From CAYVTV01 sp964526475 (GTDB taxonomy: Bacteria; Bacteroidota; Bacteroidia; Bacteroidales; GCA-2748055): DNA of 64,000 nt. Location of the stretch: NCBI GenBank assembly GCA_964526475.1, contig CAZGKF010000010.1, positions 1 through 64,000 on the forward strand. Reading direction: 5' to 3'. A program made the translations under genes and the position numbers. Below are positions 17,995 through 27,121 of this stretch, piece by piece. Every line of letters begins with the position of its first letter. The first letter of the stretch is position 1. Under the pieces are notes generated by a model. The model made no database searches. It was not told the origin of the DNA and saw only the letters and a list, made by a program, of their open reading frames with translations.

Positions 17995-19059
17995 ATGAAA
18001 CATCCCTCTAAAGATAATAAAGAGCTCCTCGGGTCGGCAGAATGGTCAAGTCCTTCAAATATTGCTTTTATTAAATACTGGGGAAAGAAGAATAATCAGA
18101 TACCGGCAAATCCTTCCCTGAGCATGACCCTGAATAATGCTTATACACGAACCTCCGTAAGAGCATATAAAACCGGAATAGGTACAGGGCTGACATTCAA
18201 ATTCTATTTTGAGAATAAGAAAGTTTTTTTCTTTGAAAAAAAAATAGCAACTTTTTTTGCTAAAATAAAAAAGGAAATGCGATTTCATGAAAATATTGAA
18301 TTTGAGATAAGGAGTGTAAATTCTTTTCCGCACTCAGCTGGTATAGCAAGTTCAGCGAGTTCAATGAGTGCACTTGCATTGTGTTTGTTAAGCATAGAAG
18401 AACAGCTTCAACAGTTTAAATATGACACTAATGATTTTTTCCGGAAAGCATCCGGACTTTCCAGACTCGGTTCAGGTAGTGCCTGTCGGTCAGTTTATGG
18501 AGGGTTTAACTTGTGGGGTGATTCTCCCCTTGTAAAGAATTCCTCAGATGAATTTGCAATTCCTCTTGAAAAGATTCATCCTGTATTTGAAAATTTGCAT
18601 GATACCATTTTAATTGTGGATAGCAGGGAAAAAGAGGTATCAAGTACTGCCGGACACCGGCTTATGAATAATCATCCTTTTGCTTCCATGAGATTCCTCC
18701 AGGCCAGTAATAATTTAGAAGGCTTGTTGAAATGTCTGGAAACCGGAAATTGGGAAGATTTTTCGAAAATAGTTGAAAATGAGGCGTTGACACTTCACAG
18801 CATGATGTTAACTTCCTCTCCCTGGTTTATTTTATTGAAGCCCGGAACAATCGATATAATTGAAAGGATTAAGAAATTCCGGCAGAAAACAAGTTTGCCG
18901 GTTACTTTTACGCTTGATGCAGGACCAAATATTCATCTGATTTATCCGTCTGAATATTTTGAAAAAATACAGCAATTCATTCATAATGAATTAATTATAT
19001 TTTGTGAAAACCGCAAATTTATCAATGATTACACCGGACATGGACCTGTTAAGTTCTAA
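17995..19059 (+). CDS. mvaD: Diphosphomevalonate decarboxylase
   Basis: Converts mevalonate diphosphate to isopentenyl diphosphate with ATP. The signatures are unmistakable: SPSNIAFIKYWGK near residue 19, NPSLSMTL, a GHMP serine-rich loop (HSAGIASSASSM), and SGSACRSVYGG. The catalytic-region aspartate lies in LDAGPNIH near the C-terminus. At 354 residues it has normal length. It lies 10 bases after the GHMP kinase gene and 5 bases before the mevalonate kinase gene. Confidence 0.95.
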   Translation: MKHPSKDNKELLGSAEWSSPSNIAFIKYWGKKNNQIPANPSLSMTLNNAYTRTSVRAYKTGIGTGLTFKFYFENKKVFFFEKKIATFFAKIKKEMRFHENIEFEIRSVNSFPHSAGIASSASSMSALALCLLSIEEQLQQFKYDTNDFFRKASGLSRLGSGSACRSVYGGFNLWGDSPLVKNSSDEFAIPLEKIHPVFENLHDTILIVDSREKEVSSTAGHRLMNNHPFASMRFLQASNNLEGLLKCLETGNWEDFSKIVENEALTLHSMMLTSSPWFILLKPGTIDIIERIKKFRQKTSLPVTFTLDAGPNIHLIYPSEYFEKIQQFIHNELIIFCENRKFINDYTGHGPVKF

Positions 19060-19064
19060 ATGGA

Positions 19065-20039
19065 ATGAGAAAGAAAAGTAAAATCTTTAATGCCAAGATA
19101 TTATTATTTGGGGAATATACTGTTATTCTTGATTCAAAGGCATTAACAATACCCTACACCTATTTCACGGGGCGTTTGAGCTATATTGGGGATGATAAAT
19201 ATACCCGTTATGATCAGGCACAGAAATCAAACAGGGACTTGTTTTCTTACCTTGATTATCTTAAGTTACATCAGGAAAAAAAATCTGAGTATGAACAACT
19301 TGATCTTCCGCAATTAGAGAACGATCTGAAAGAAGGACTCCATTTTGAATCAAATATTCCACAGGGTTACGGAGTGGGAAGCTCAGGAGCACTTGTTGCA
19401 GCCATTTATATGAACTATGCACGTTTCAGGATTAAACCAGCAGACCGGTCATCCATATTGAAATTAAAAAAGATCTTTTCTGATATGGAAACATTTTTTC
19501 ATGGCCGGAGTTCTGGGCTGGATCCGCTTAATTCTTATGTGGGGAAGCCTTTACTTATAAATACTGTTAACGATATCAGTATTGTGAGTATTCCAAATCA
19601 GACTAATAATGCCGATGGGGCTGTTTTTCTGATTAACACTGGGTCACCCTCCGATACTGAACCTCTGGTAAATTTGTTTATTGAAAAAACAAAGGATACT
19701 CCATACAGAAGAATACTTTCAGAATCATACATCCCCATAAATAACCATTGCATTGACCAGATATCGAATGGCGATATTATCGGTTTCTTTGAGAGCCTGA
19801 ATAAACTCTCCGTTCTTCAACTAAAGATATTCAGTGAAATGATACCTGAAAGATTTGTTGAGATATGGAATTACGGACTTGAGAGTAAGGAATATATTAT
19901 GAAATTGTGCGGATCGGGTGGAGGAGGATTTCTTCTGGGTTTTACACGGGATTATAAAAGTGTTGAAGAACAAATGAAAAATAGAGATATTGAAATAATC
20001 CCTGTATTTAAAAATTCGGTTTTCAGAAGAACTAATTAA
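19065..20039 (+). CDS. mvk: Mevalonate kinase
   Basis: Phosphorylates mevalonate at the 5-hydroxyl. It is a GHMP kinase of 324 residues with KILLFGEYTVI at the start, PQGYGVGSSGALVAA as the ATP loop, RSSGLDPLNSY with the base-like Asp, and LCGSGGGGFLLG near the C-terminus. Together with the GHMP kinase and decarboxylase upstream it completes mevalonate to isopentenyl diphosphate. It starts 5 bases after mvaD. The alternative, another GHMP kinase of the pathway, is less likely given the GEYTVI/SGLDP pattern. Confidence 0.88.
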   Translation: MRKKSKIFNAKILLFGEYTVILDSKALTIPYTYFTGRLSYIGDDKYTRYDQAQKSNRDLFSYLDYLKLHQEKKSEYEQLDLPQLENDLKEGLHFESNIPQGYGVGSSGALVAAIYMNYARFRIKPADRSSILKLKKIFSDMETFFHGRSSGLDPLNSYVGKPLLINTVNDISIVSIPNQTNNADGAVFLINTGSPSDTEPLVNLFIEKTKDTPYRRILSESYIPINNHCIDQISNGDIIGFFESLNKLSVLQLKIFSEMIPERFVEIWNYGLESKEYIMKLCGSGGGGFLLGFTRDYKSVEEQMKNRDIEIIPVFKNSVFRRTN

Positions 20040-20079
20040 TTTATTTTTTGTTTTTAAGGTGATATTAGATTTTTTATTT

Positions 20080-21030
20080 ATGTTTGAACCTTTAAAAAAA
20101 ATAAATATGAAAGTTTGGCTGGCCCAAATAAGGGCTAATTTTCTCATTTTGTCAGTATTTCTGGTTTTAATCGGGTTGTCACTGGCTATTAAATACCCTT
20201 TTCATTCAGGTCATAGTTTAAGTTTGATTAACTCTTTCCTTCTTTTGATAGGAGTGGTATCTGCTCATATCAGTGTGAACTTATTCAATGAGTATTCTGA
20301 TTTTATTACAAAGATTGACTTTAACACAATCCGGACCCCCTTTAGCGGAGGAAGCGGGATGGTGATTTCCGGAAAGAGTAAGCCATCAATGGTTATGCGT
20401 GTGGCAATCATTACCCTTCTTATTGCTTTGGGTATTGGCATCTATTTCAGCCTTACTGCTCATTGGTTAATCATATTTTTTGCTTTCATCGGAGCTTTCA
20501 GCATTATTTTCTACACCCCTGTACTATCAAGATATATGTTGGGAGAACTCTTTGCAGGACTTTCACTTGGTACCCTGGTTGTTCTGGGAACATATATTGC
20601 TGCAAATGCTTATCCCGGAATGCCACTTTCTGAACTTATCCCTGTTGAAGTGGCATGGTTATCTGTTCCTCCCGGAATTCTTACTTCTCTTTTACTTCTA
20701 ATTAATCAATTTCCGGATTTTCAGGCAGATAAAGCGGGTGGAAGAAATCATCTGGTAATACGACTGGGAAAGAGAAAAGCTGCATGGCTATATGCAGGTG
20801 GTATGTTCAGCAGCTTCGCAATTATCCTTTTATTGCCTTTATTTGGAATCTCAACATATTGGGTTTATCTGGCATTGATCCCAATCCCATTGGCTATTAA
20901 GGCATCTATTGCCGCCCTGAAATATGGGGAAGATATCCCGAAGCTGATCCCTGCATTGGGGAGTAATGTAATAACCATTCTTGCAACAGATTTGCTTCTG
21001 GCTGTTGCAATTTTTATTGAAGTGTTGTAA
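20080..21030 (+). CDS. UbiA-family prenyltransferase
   Basis: An integral-membrane prenyltransferase with about eight or nine helices. The two diphosphate/Mg-binding motifs are NLFNEYSDF and NQFPDFQADKAGGR. The likely product is a menaquinone precursor (MenA-like) or a prenylated glycerol-phosphate lipid. In Bacteroidota this position next to mevalonate genes is often annotated as geranylgeranylglycerol-phosphate geranylgeranyltransferase, but the sequence alone does not decide. I use the ATG at 20080; GTG at 20059 and ATG at 20107 are alternatives. It is the last gene of the run, 40 bases after mevalonate kinase, and would use the prenyl chains the pathway makes. Confidence 0.85.
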   Translation: MFEPLKKINMKVWLAQIRANFLILSVFLVLIGLSLAIKYPFHSGHSLSLINSFLLLIGVVSAHISVNLFNEYSDFITKIDFNTIRTPFSGGSGMVISGKSKPSMVMRVAIITLLIALGIGIYFSLTAHWLIIFFAFIGAFSIIFYTPVLSRYMLGELFAGLSLGTLVVLGTYIAANAYPGMPLSELIPVEVAWLSVPPGILTSLLLLINQFPDFQADKAGGRNHLVIRLGKRKAAWLYAGGMFSSFAIILLLPLFGISTYWVYLALIPIPLAIKASIAALKYGEDIPKLIPALGSNVITILATDLLLAVAIFIEVL

Positions 21031-21169
21031 TAAAGCTTTCTTGTACTGAAATTTCTTTTCAGATTTTTACTTATTACGAATTTTAAGTTTGCTTTTTTAT
21101 TAACCCTCTTCAGGACATGATATTATTTCCTCCATTCCTTGATTCATCACTTCCGTACAGGAGATTTCA

Positions 21170-21202
21170 TTTATCCATTCAACATAAATAATGCTATATT
21201 TG
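21170..21202 (+). promoter_or_regulatory. Candidate promoter of purL
   Basis: TATATTTG at 21195-21202 matches the Bacteroidota -7 consensus TAnnTTTG exactly, with TTTA (21170-21173) in the -33 position. It lies about 43 bases before the purL ATG at 21245, in a 214-base gap after the UbiA gene. Confidence 0.55.
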
Positions 21203-21244
21203 TAGTCGTAATAGTATAAATCATAAAGCATTTTTAGATTTCAT

Positions 21245-24200
21245 ATGATACTTTTTTTTAAGGGACTATTAAATAACTATTTCGTAGTTGACGCGCAGGA
21301 ATCACTCTCTGAGAAGAATATTAATAAACTTTCATGGTTATTTGGAGGAGCTGAATTTACCGGCTTACAGCAGATTAATGCGTTTTTCACCGGCCCCCGC
21401 CGGGAAATGATAACTCCATGGAGCACAAATGCGGTCGAAATTGCTGGTAATATGGGTATCAGTGGACTGAACAGGATGGAAGAATTTATTCGTGTTGAGG
21501 GAAAAGATGCCTTACATGATCCAATGTTGCAGCGTATATATGATGGTATCGGACAGGATATCTTTTACATCGATCGAAGACCGGAACCAGTAGCATGGAT
21601 TGATGACATTGCTCGCTACAACGAAAAGGAAGGTCTTGCATTGAGTCCTGAAGAGGTTTTGTACCTTGAAGAGCTTAGCAGGAGAATTGGAAGGAAACTA
21701 ACAGATAGTGAAGTATTTGGCTTTTCTCAGGTTAACTCTGAACATTGCAGGCATAAAATATTCAATGGCACTTTTATAATTGATGGGGAAGAAATGCCAT
21801 TATCCCTGTTTCAGCTCATCAGAAAAACAACAAACACCCATCCGAATCAGATCGTTTCCGCATACAGCGATAATTGTTCTTTTTCACAGGGCCCTGTTGT
21901 TGAGCAGTTTGCTCCTGCGACACAAGATAAACCTGATATCTTTGAAATAAATGAGATAGAAGCTGTAATCTCCCTTAAAGCTGAAACTCATAATTTCCCT
22001 ACTACTGTAGAGCCTTTTTTTGGAGCCTCAACAGGTTCGGGAGGTGAGATCCGCGACAGGATAGGAGGAGGTAAGGGCGCTATTCCCCTTGCAGGTACAG
22101 CTGTGTATATGACATCCTATCCGCGCACAGAAGATGGCCGCGACTGGGAGAAGCTGACGGTTCCCCGTACATGGATATATCAGACACCTGAAAGCATTCT
22201 GATAAAAGCTTCCAACGGCGCATCCGATTTCGGCAACAAATTCGGACAACCCCTTATTTGCGGGAGTATGCTTACTTTTGAGCATTATGAAAATGAGATA
22301 AAATTCGGCTACGATAAAGTTATAATGCTCGCCGGAGGAATTGGCTTTGGAAAGAAGAAAGACAGTAAAAAAGATATTCCTGAGAAAGGAGATCTTATTG
22401 TTCTTCTTGGGGGTGATAATTACCGTATCGGTATGGGAGGAGGAGCTGTTTCTTCTGTAAATACCGGTGAATACGGTAATTCTATTGAGATGAATGCCGT
22501 ACAAAGGGCAAATCCTGAGATGCAAAAACGTGTATATAATGTTATTCGCGCCCTTGCTGAAGCAGATGTTAATCCGGTTGTATCTCTTCATGACCACGGA
22601 GCAGGAGGACATCTTAATTGTCTTTCAGAACTGGTGGAAGCAACCGGAGGGAGAATTGATATATCTAAACTCCCTGTTGGTGATCCAACACTTTCTGCAC
22701 GTGAATTAATAAGTAATGAGTCGCAGGAAAGGATGGGTCTTGTTTTAAAGAAAAAAGACTTAGATATTTTGCAGAAAATATCTGAAAGAGAAAGAGCCCC
22801 TTTCTATATTATCGGAGAGGTTACGGGAGATCAACACCTGCTTTTTCTGAATTCCCTTACCGGTGAAACACCTGTTAATTTGCCGTTAATTGATTTTTTC
22901 GGGAATCCACCGGTAACAGTTTTAAAGGATGCAATTCAACCTGCTATGTTCAGGAAAATGGAATATGATGTTTCAAAAGTGGAATATTATCTTGAACAGG
23001 TGTTGCAGTTGGAAAGCGTTGCATGTAAAGACTGGCTTACCAATAAGGTGGACAGGTCGGTTACCGGTAAAGTAGCAAAGCAACAATGTGCGGGGGAATT
23101 GCAGCTTCCCCTGAATGATACCGGAGTTATGGCACTCGATTATACAGGAAGGAGGGGAGTTGCAACTGCTATTGGTCATGCCCCGGTAGCAGGTATGGTT
23201 GACCCTGAGGCAGGATCAATTCTGTCAATCGCTGAGGCACTCACTAATATCATTTGGGCACCCTTAGAAGGTAAATTGTACAGCGTATCCCTTTCAGCCA
23301 ACTGGATGTGGCCGGCAAAAAACAAAGGTGAAGATGCAAGATTATACAAGGCTGTTAAGGCAGCAAGTGATTTTGCAATAGCCCTGGGGATAAATATTCC
23401 TACAGGTAAGGATTCATTGTCAATGACACAGAAATATCCGGATGAGGTGGTTTATTCTCCCGGAACAGTTATTATTTCAGCTGCAGGAGAGGTATCTGAC
23501 GTTCGGAAAATAGTGGAACCTGTACTTGTAAATGAACCCGATACCCGTGTTATATATATTGATTTTTCAGGTGACGAGAAAAAAACAGGAGGAAGCAGTC
23601 TTAGCCAGATTCTTGGAAATCCCGGTGATGAGGTACCAACAGTAAAAGACCCTGATGCTTTTATTCACGCATTTAATGTAATTCAAAACCTCATTGAAAA
23701 TGAGCAGATGCTTTCCGGTCATGATATTTCTTCAGGGGGATTGATAGTAACACTTCTTGAAATGTGTTTTGCAACTCAGCAAGGTGGGATGAATATTGAT
23801 CTGAATTCAACCGGTTTAAATGATCCTGTAAAGCTTTTATTCTCTGAAAATCCGGGTGTCATTATTCAGGTAAGGGAAGACGACGGTATTGAGGATATTT
23901 TGAGAAAGAATGGTTTAAGGTATTATTTCATCGGGAGGCCTTCTGCTGATAGATATCTTAATATAAGTATGATAGATCACTGCTATTCATTTGATATAGA
24001 TTTTTATCGTGATAAATGGTACAGGTCTTCCTTCCTTCTCGACACAAAGCAATCCGGAGATAAAAATGCTGTGGGAAGGTATAATAACTATAAACTGCAG
24101 CCCGTTGTTTTTGATCTGAAAAATTTCAGGGGGACATTCAGCTCTTTGGGGATTGATCACATGCGCCGGAAAAGAACAGGAATTAATGCCGCTATTATTC

Positions 24201-24934
24201 GGGAGAAAGGAGTAAATGGTGACCGTGAAATGGCATATGCCCTGTATATGGCCGGCTTTGATGTAAAAGATGTTCATATGACCGACCTTATTTCAGGGCG
24301 GGAAAGTCTGAAAGATATTAATTTCCTGGTTTTTGTGGGAGGATTTTCCAATTCCGATGTTCTTGGTTCAGCAAAAGGATGGGCAGGGGCATTTAAATAC
24401 AATGAAAAGGCACGACTTGCGCTGGAAAACTTTTACAGCAGGAGTGATACCTTAAGTCTTGGGATATGTAACGGATGCCAGCTGATGGTGGAACTCCATC
24501 TTATATACCCTGAGCAAAAGAACCATCCCATTATGCACTTTAACGAATCCCGTAAATTTGAATCTGCATTCCTGAATGTTATTATCAGGGAAAATAATTC
24601 AGTTATGCTGGGCTCTCTTTCCGGCTACCGTATGGGAGTATGGGTTGCACATGGTGAAGGTAGATTTAGCCTGCCTGGTGATGAAAAAGATTTTATGATC
24701 CCGGTTAAATATGCATATTCAGAATATCCGGGAAATCCAAACGGGTCGGATTTCGATGCGGCAGCTATTTGTTCAATTGACGGACGCCATCTTGCAATGA
24801 TGCCACATCCTGAAAGAGCATATTTCCCATGGCAATGCGGGGTTTATCCTGAAGAAAGAAAAAAAGATGCAATAACACCATGGATGGAAGCTTTTGTAAA
24901 TGCGAGGGGGTGGATTGAGGAAAACCAGGAGTAA
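21245..24934 (+). CDS. purL: Phosphoribosylformylglycinamidine synthase (large, fused)
   Basis: Fourth step of purine synthesis: FGAR plus glutamine and ATP gives FGAM. This is the single-chain 1229-residue form with the synthetase domains (residues about 1-950, including SQVNSEHCRHKIF and the AETHNFPTTVEPF and GAGGHLN motifs) and a C-terminal class I glutaminase (about 970-1225) with nucleophile Cys in GICNGCQL and the His/Glu pair in PHPERA. All domains appear intact. It is preceded by its own promoter-like element and followed by a convergent gene 6 bases away. Confidence 0.97.
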   Translation: MILFFKGLLNNYFVVDAQESLSEKNINKLSWLFGGAEFTGLQQINAFFTGPRREMITPWSTNAVEIAGNMGISGLNRMEEFIRVEGKDALHDPMLQRIYDGIGQDIFYIDRRPEPVAWIDDIARYNEKEGLALSPEEVLYLEELSRRIGRKLTDSEVFGFSQVNSEHCRHKIFNGTFIIDGEEMPLSLFQLIRKTTNTHPNQIVSAYSDNCSFSQGPVVEQFAPATQDKPDIFEINEIEAVISLKAETHNFPTTVEPFFGASTGSGGEIRDRIGGGKGAIPLAGTAVYMTSYPRTEDGRDWEKLTVPRTWIYQTPESILIKASNGASDFGNKFGQPLICGSMLTFEHYENEIKFGYDKVIMLAGGIGFGKKKDSKKDIPEKGDLIVLLGGDNYRIGMGGGAVSSVNTGEYGNSIEMNAVQRANPEMQKRVYNVIRALAEADVNPVVSLHDHGAGGHLNCLSELVEATGGRIDISKLPVGDPTLSARELISNESQERMGLVLKKKDLDILQKISERERAPFYIIGEVTGDQHLLFLNSLTGETPVNLPLIDFFGNPPVTVLKDAIQPAMFRKMEYDVSKVEYYLEQVLQLESVACKDWLTNKVDRSVTGKVAKQQCAGELQLPLNDTGVMALDYTGRRGVATAIGHAPVAGMVDPEAGSILSIAEALTNIIWAPLEGKLYSVSLSANWMWPAKNKGEDARLYKAVKAASDFAIALGINIPTGKDSLSMTQKYPDEVVYSPGTVIISAAGEVSDVRKIVEPVLVNEPDTRVIYIDFSGDEKKTGGSSLSQILGNPGDEVPTVKDPDAFIHAFNVIQNLIENEQMLSGHDISSGGLIVTLLEMCFATQQGGMNIDLNSTGLNDPVKLLFSENPGVIIQVREDDGIEDILRKNGLRYYFIGRPSADRYLNISMIDHCYSFDIDFYRDKWYRSSFLLDTKQSGDKNAVGRYNNYKLQPVVFDLKNFRGTFSSLGIDHMRRKRTGINAAIIREKGVNGDREMAYALYMAGFDVKDVHMTDLISGRESLKDINFLVFVGGFSNSDVLGSAKGWAGAFKYNEKARLALENFYSRSDTLSLGICNGCQLMVELHLIYPEQKNHPIMHFNESRKFESAFLNVIIRENNSVMLGSLSGYRMGVWVAHGEGRFSLPGDEKDFMIPVKYAYSEYPGNPNGSDFDAAAICSIDGRHLAMMPHPERAYFPWQCGVYPEERKKDAITPWMEAFVNARGWIEENQE

Positions 24935-24940
24935 TCCAAT

Positions 24941-25315
24941 TTATTCAGTTTCAATAAAATTAATTTTTATATCAAGAATTGAGGCATAATATTCTCCGCG
25001 TTCCAGGATATCGTCATCTCCCTCTTCGTAATACCAGTTTACAGAAATTTCCCTCCCATCCTGCAACAGTTTTTTCAGTGAGGTGAGAACTTCGAGAATA
25101 TATTTTGAGGTACCGCTGTTAAGGTACTCAAAAGCAATATTAAGGGTTGTAAGTGGAACTGGTGAAGAAAGGTATTCTTCTATCCATTCAATTAACTGGC
25201 CATAAAAATTACGTGCGTCTTCCGGAATTGAACGACCTTCGATCCGAAGAATACCAGATGGTTCAAATAATACTGTAGGAGTTTTTCTTGTACCTTCAAT
25301 AAATAGTTTATTCAT
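24941..25315 (-). CDS. SiaC-family (DUF1987) regulatory phosphoprotein
   Basis: A 124-residue protein of the DUF1987/SiaC family: FIEGTRKTPTVLFEPS at the start, then ILRIEGRSIPEDARNFY, and FEYLNSGTSK in the middle, whose Ser/Thr corresponds to the phosphorylated site. In Pseudomonas aeruginosa, SiaC switches a diguanylate cyclase under control of a SiaA phosphatase and SiaB kinase. None of these partners is adjacent here: the neighbours are purL and an alarmone hydrolase. It is therefore an orphan regulator in this window. The ATG at 25315 is well placed. Confidence 0.85.
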   Translation of the reverse strand: MNKLFIEGTRKTPTVLFEPSGILRIEGRSIPEDARNFYGQLIEWIEEYLSSPVPLTTLNIAFEYLNSGTSKYILEVLTSLKKLLQDGREISVNWYYEEGDDDILERGEYYASILDIKINFIETE

Positions 25316-25426
25316 CAGTAAAAAAGTTTAAAACCAAGATAAAGAGTTTTTCTGTTCTGTCAAAATAAAACTGATTAAAATTGGTAAATCATCTTATTTT
25401 TTAGATTAAAGTATTATGTAATATTT

Positions 25427-25434
25427 TAACTTTG
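25427..25434 (+). promoter_or_regulatory. Candidate -7 promoter element of the HD hydrolase gene
   Basis: TAACTTTG matches TAnnTTTG and lies 23 bases before the ATG at 25457, so the leader would be very short. The -33 region (TTAG near 25401) is a poor match. Confidence 0.4.
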
Positions 25435-25456
25435 CGCAGGGATAAAAAAGCAATTG

Positions 25457-25999
25457 ATGGATTTTAAACTAGTTATCGAAGCGGCGGCTTTTGCGGCAGA
25501 AAAACATAAGTATCAGAGGAGGAAAGGCTTCAACCAGATTCCTTATATCAATCATCCTCTTAAAGTAGCCAGGCTTTTGATGGAATGTGGAGAAGATGAT
25601 CACATGCTGCTATTAGGAGCTATCCTGCATGATGTAATTGAAGATTCAGATGCTTCAGCCGAAGACCTGACAGTTAAATTTGGTAAGGAGGTTTCCGATC
25701 TGGTAATGGAATTAACGGATGATAAAGAACTTCCATATGCAATAAGGAAAGAATTGCAGGTGAAAAATGCTCCCGGTCTTTCCATAAAAGCAAAAAAACT
25801 TAAAATAGCTGATAAGGTTTGTAATATTCAGGATATAGTGAATTATCCGCTAGACTGGTCTTCTGAAAGGAGATTAAGTTATTTGGAATGGGCAGGAGAT
25901 GTTGTTGAGAGGTGCAGAGGTGTAAGCCCTGCTCTTGAAAAAGTTTTTGATGAAACTATGCGGGAAGGTTTGGAGAAGCTTCAGACGGATCTGTCATAA
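25457..25999 (+). CDS. Small HD-domain alarmone hydrolase (Mesh1-like)
   Basis: A 180-residue protein made almost only of an HD hydrolase domain like that of RelA/SpoT. HxxxHP-type N-terminus is seen as YINHPLKVA, the metal-binding HD pair is in AILHDVIEDSD, and the final metal ligand region is IADKVCNI. Stand-alone domains of this type (Mesh1/SAH family) remove pyrophosphate from (p)ppGpp. Related members act on other nucleotides, so the substrate is inferred. The start is ATG at 25457; the TTG just before it is not needed. Its end overlaps the convergent tsaD stop by 19 bases. A full-length RelA/SpoT homologue is encoded at 41 kb. Confidence 0.85.
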   Translation: MDFKLVIEAAAFAAEKHKYQRRKGFNQIPYINHPLKVARLLMECGEDDHMLLLGAILHDVIEDSDASAEDLTVKFGKEVSDLVMELTDDKELPYAIRKELQVKNAPGLSIKAKKLKIADKVCNIQDIVNYPLDWSSERRLSYLEWAGDVVERCRGVSPALEKVFDETMREGLEKLQTDLS

Positions 26000-27012
26000 T
26001 TCATTCTCGCAAGGGGGCTTACATCCAGACTGGTAAATGATCCGGATTTGTACTTATAAAACCCTGTAATAGCAATCATTGCAGCGTTATCAGTAGTATA
26101 GCTGACCTCTGGAATAAAAGTAGTCCAATTTCTTTTTACAGCCTCCTTTAAAACTGATTCCCGAAGTCCGGTATTGGCAGAAACCCCTCCGGCAAGCGCA
26201 ATTTTTTTAATTCCTGTTTTTTTTGAGGCCTGGATTAGTTTCTTCAGGAGGATGTCGATTATTGTATTCTGCAGGGAGGCACAAAGATCTTCCTTGTTTT
26301 TTTCAATAAACGCAGGATCTTCAATTATTTTTTCTCTCAGGAAATAAAGAAATGATGTCTTCAACCCGCTAAAACTGTAATTCAGATCTGGTATTGATGG
26401 CTTACTGAATTTAAACTTATCCGGATTTCCTTTTGAAGCGTACTTATCTACCAGAGGACCTCCTGGATATGGAAGCCCCATAAGTTTGGCACATTTATCA
26501 AAGGCTTCACCTGCAGCATCATCAATAGTCTGGCCGATAATTTCCATATCAAGAAAGTCCTTTACTTTTATTAACTGGGTGTGACCACCTGAAACCAACA
26601 GACATAAAAACGGAAAATCAGTTGAGTGCTCCTGTTTATTAACAGACCTGATGAAATGAACCATAATATGCGCATGCAGATGGTGAACCTCAATAAGGGG
26701 AATATTCAATGCCAGGGAGAGCCCTTTGGCAAATGAAGTCCCAACAAGCAGTGAGCCCATTAACCCGGGCCCTCTTGTAAAAGCTATTGCACATAATTTC
26801 TCTAAGTGAATACCTGCATTTTTTAAAGCCATATCAACTACCGGTATAATATTTTGCTGATGCGCTCTTGAGGCAAGTTCAGGCACAACTCCTCCGTATG
26901 CTTTATGAATTTCCTGCCCTGATGTGATATTGGAAAGTAAAAACCCATCTTTAATAACAGCAGCAGCAGTATCATCACATGATGATTCTATCCCAAGAAT
27001 AATAATACTCAT
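25981..27012 (-). CDS. tsaD: tRNA N6-adenosine threonylcarbamoyltransferase
   Basis: Transfers the threonylcarbamoyl group to A37 of tRNAs that read ANN codons, as the catalytic subunit with TsaB and TsaE. It has an ASKHA fold with ILGIESSCDDTAAAV at the start, the metal-binding HHLHAH motif near residue 110, LLVSGGHTQL, and IALAGGVSANTGLR. At 343 residues it is full length. It is encoded singly, and its 3' end overlaps the convergent HD gene by 19 bases. Confidence 0.96.
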   Translation of the reverse strand: MSIIILGIESSCDDTAAAVIKDGFLLSNITSGQEIHKAYGGVVPELASRAHQQNIIPVVDMALKNAGIHLEKLCAIAFTRGPGLMGSLLVGTSFAKGLSLALNIPLIEVHHLHAHIMVHFIRSVNKQEHSTDFPFLCLLVSGGHTQLIKVKDFLDMEIIGQTIDDAAGEAFDKCAKLMGLPYPGGPLVDKYASKGNPDKFKFSKPSIPDLNYSFSGLKTSFLYFLREKIIEDPAFIEKNKEDLCASLQNTIIDILLKKLIQASKKTGIKKIALAGGVSANTGLRESVLKEAVKRNWTTFIPEVSYTTDNAAMIAITGFYKYKSGSFTSLDVSPLARMNYDRSV

Positions 27013-27016
27013 TTTG

Positions 27017-27048
27017 TTTCTGATAAAATGATCTTTAAACTATTTTTG
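27017..27048 (+). promoter_or_regulatory. Candidate promoter of tamB
   Basis: TATTTTTG at 27041-27048 fits TAnnTTTG, with TTTC (27017-27020) 20 bases upstream as a -33 element one base off TTTG. Transcription would begin near 27055, leaving room for a ribosome site (AGGAAA at 27075-27080) and a tamB start upstream of 27122. Confidence 0.45.
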
Positions 27049-27121
27049 TAAATTATACGTTTAAACAGTAAATTAGGAAATCTTCAAAAAAATAACTAAT
27101 ATATTACTTATTATTGTTCTG

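Noticed and set aside
22028..22612. 194-codon frame on the minus strand inside purL
   Set aside because: It lies wholly within the clearly coding purL gene, has no protein-like pattern and is a shadow of the other strand.
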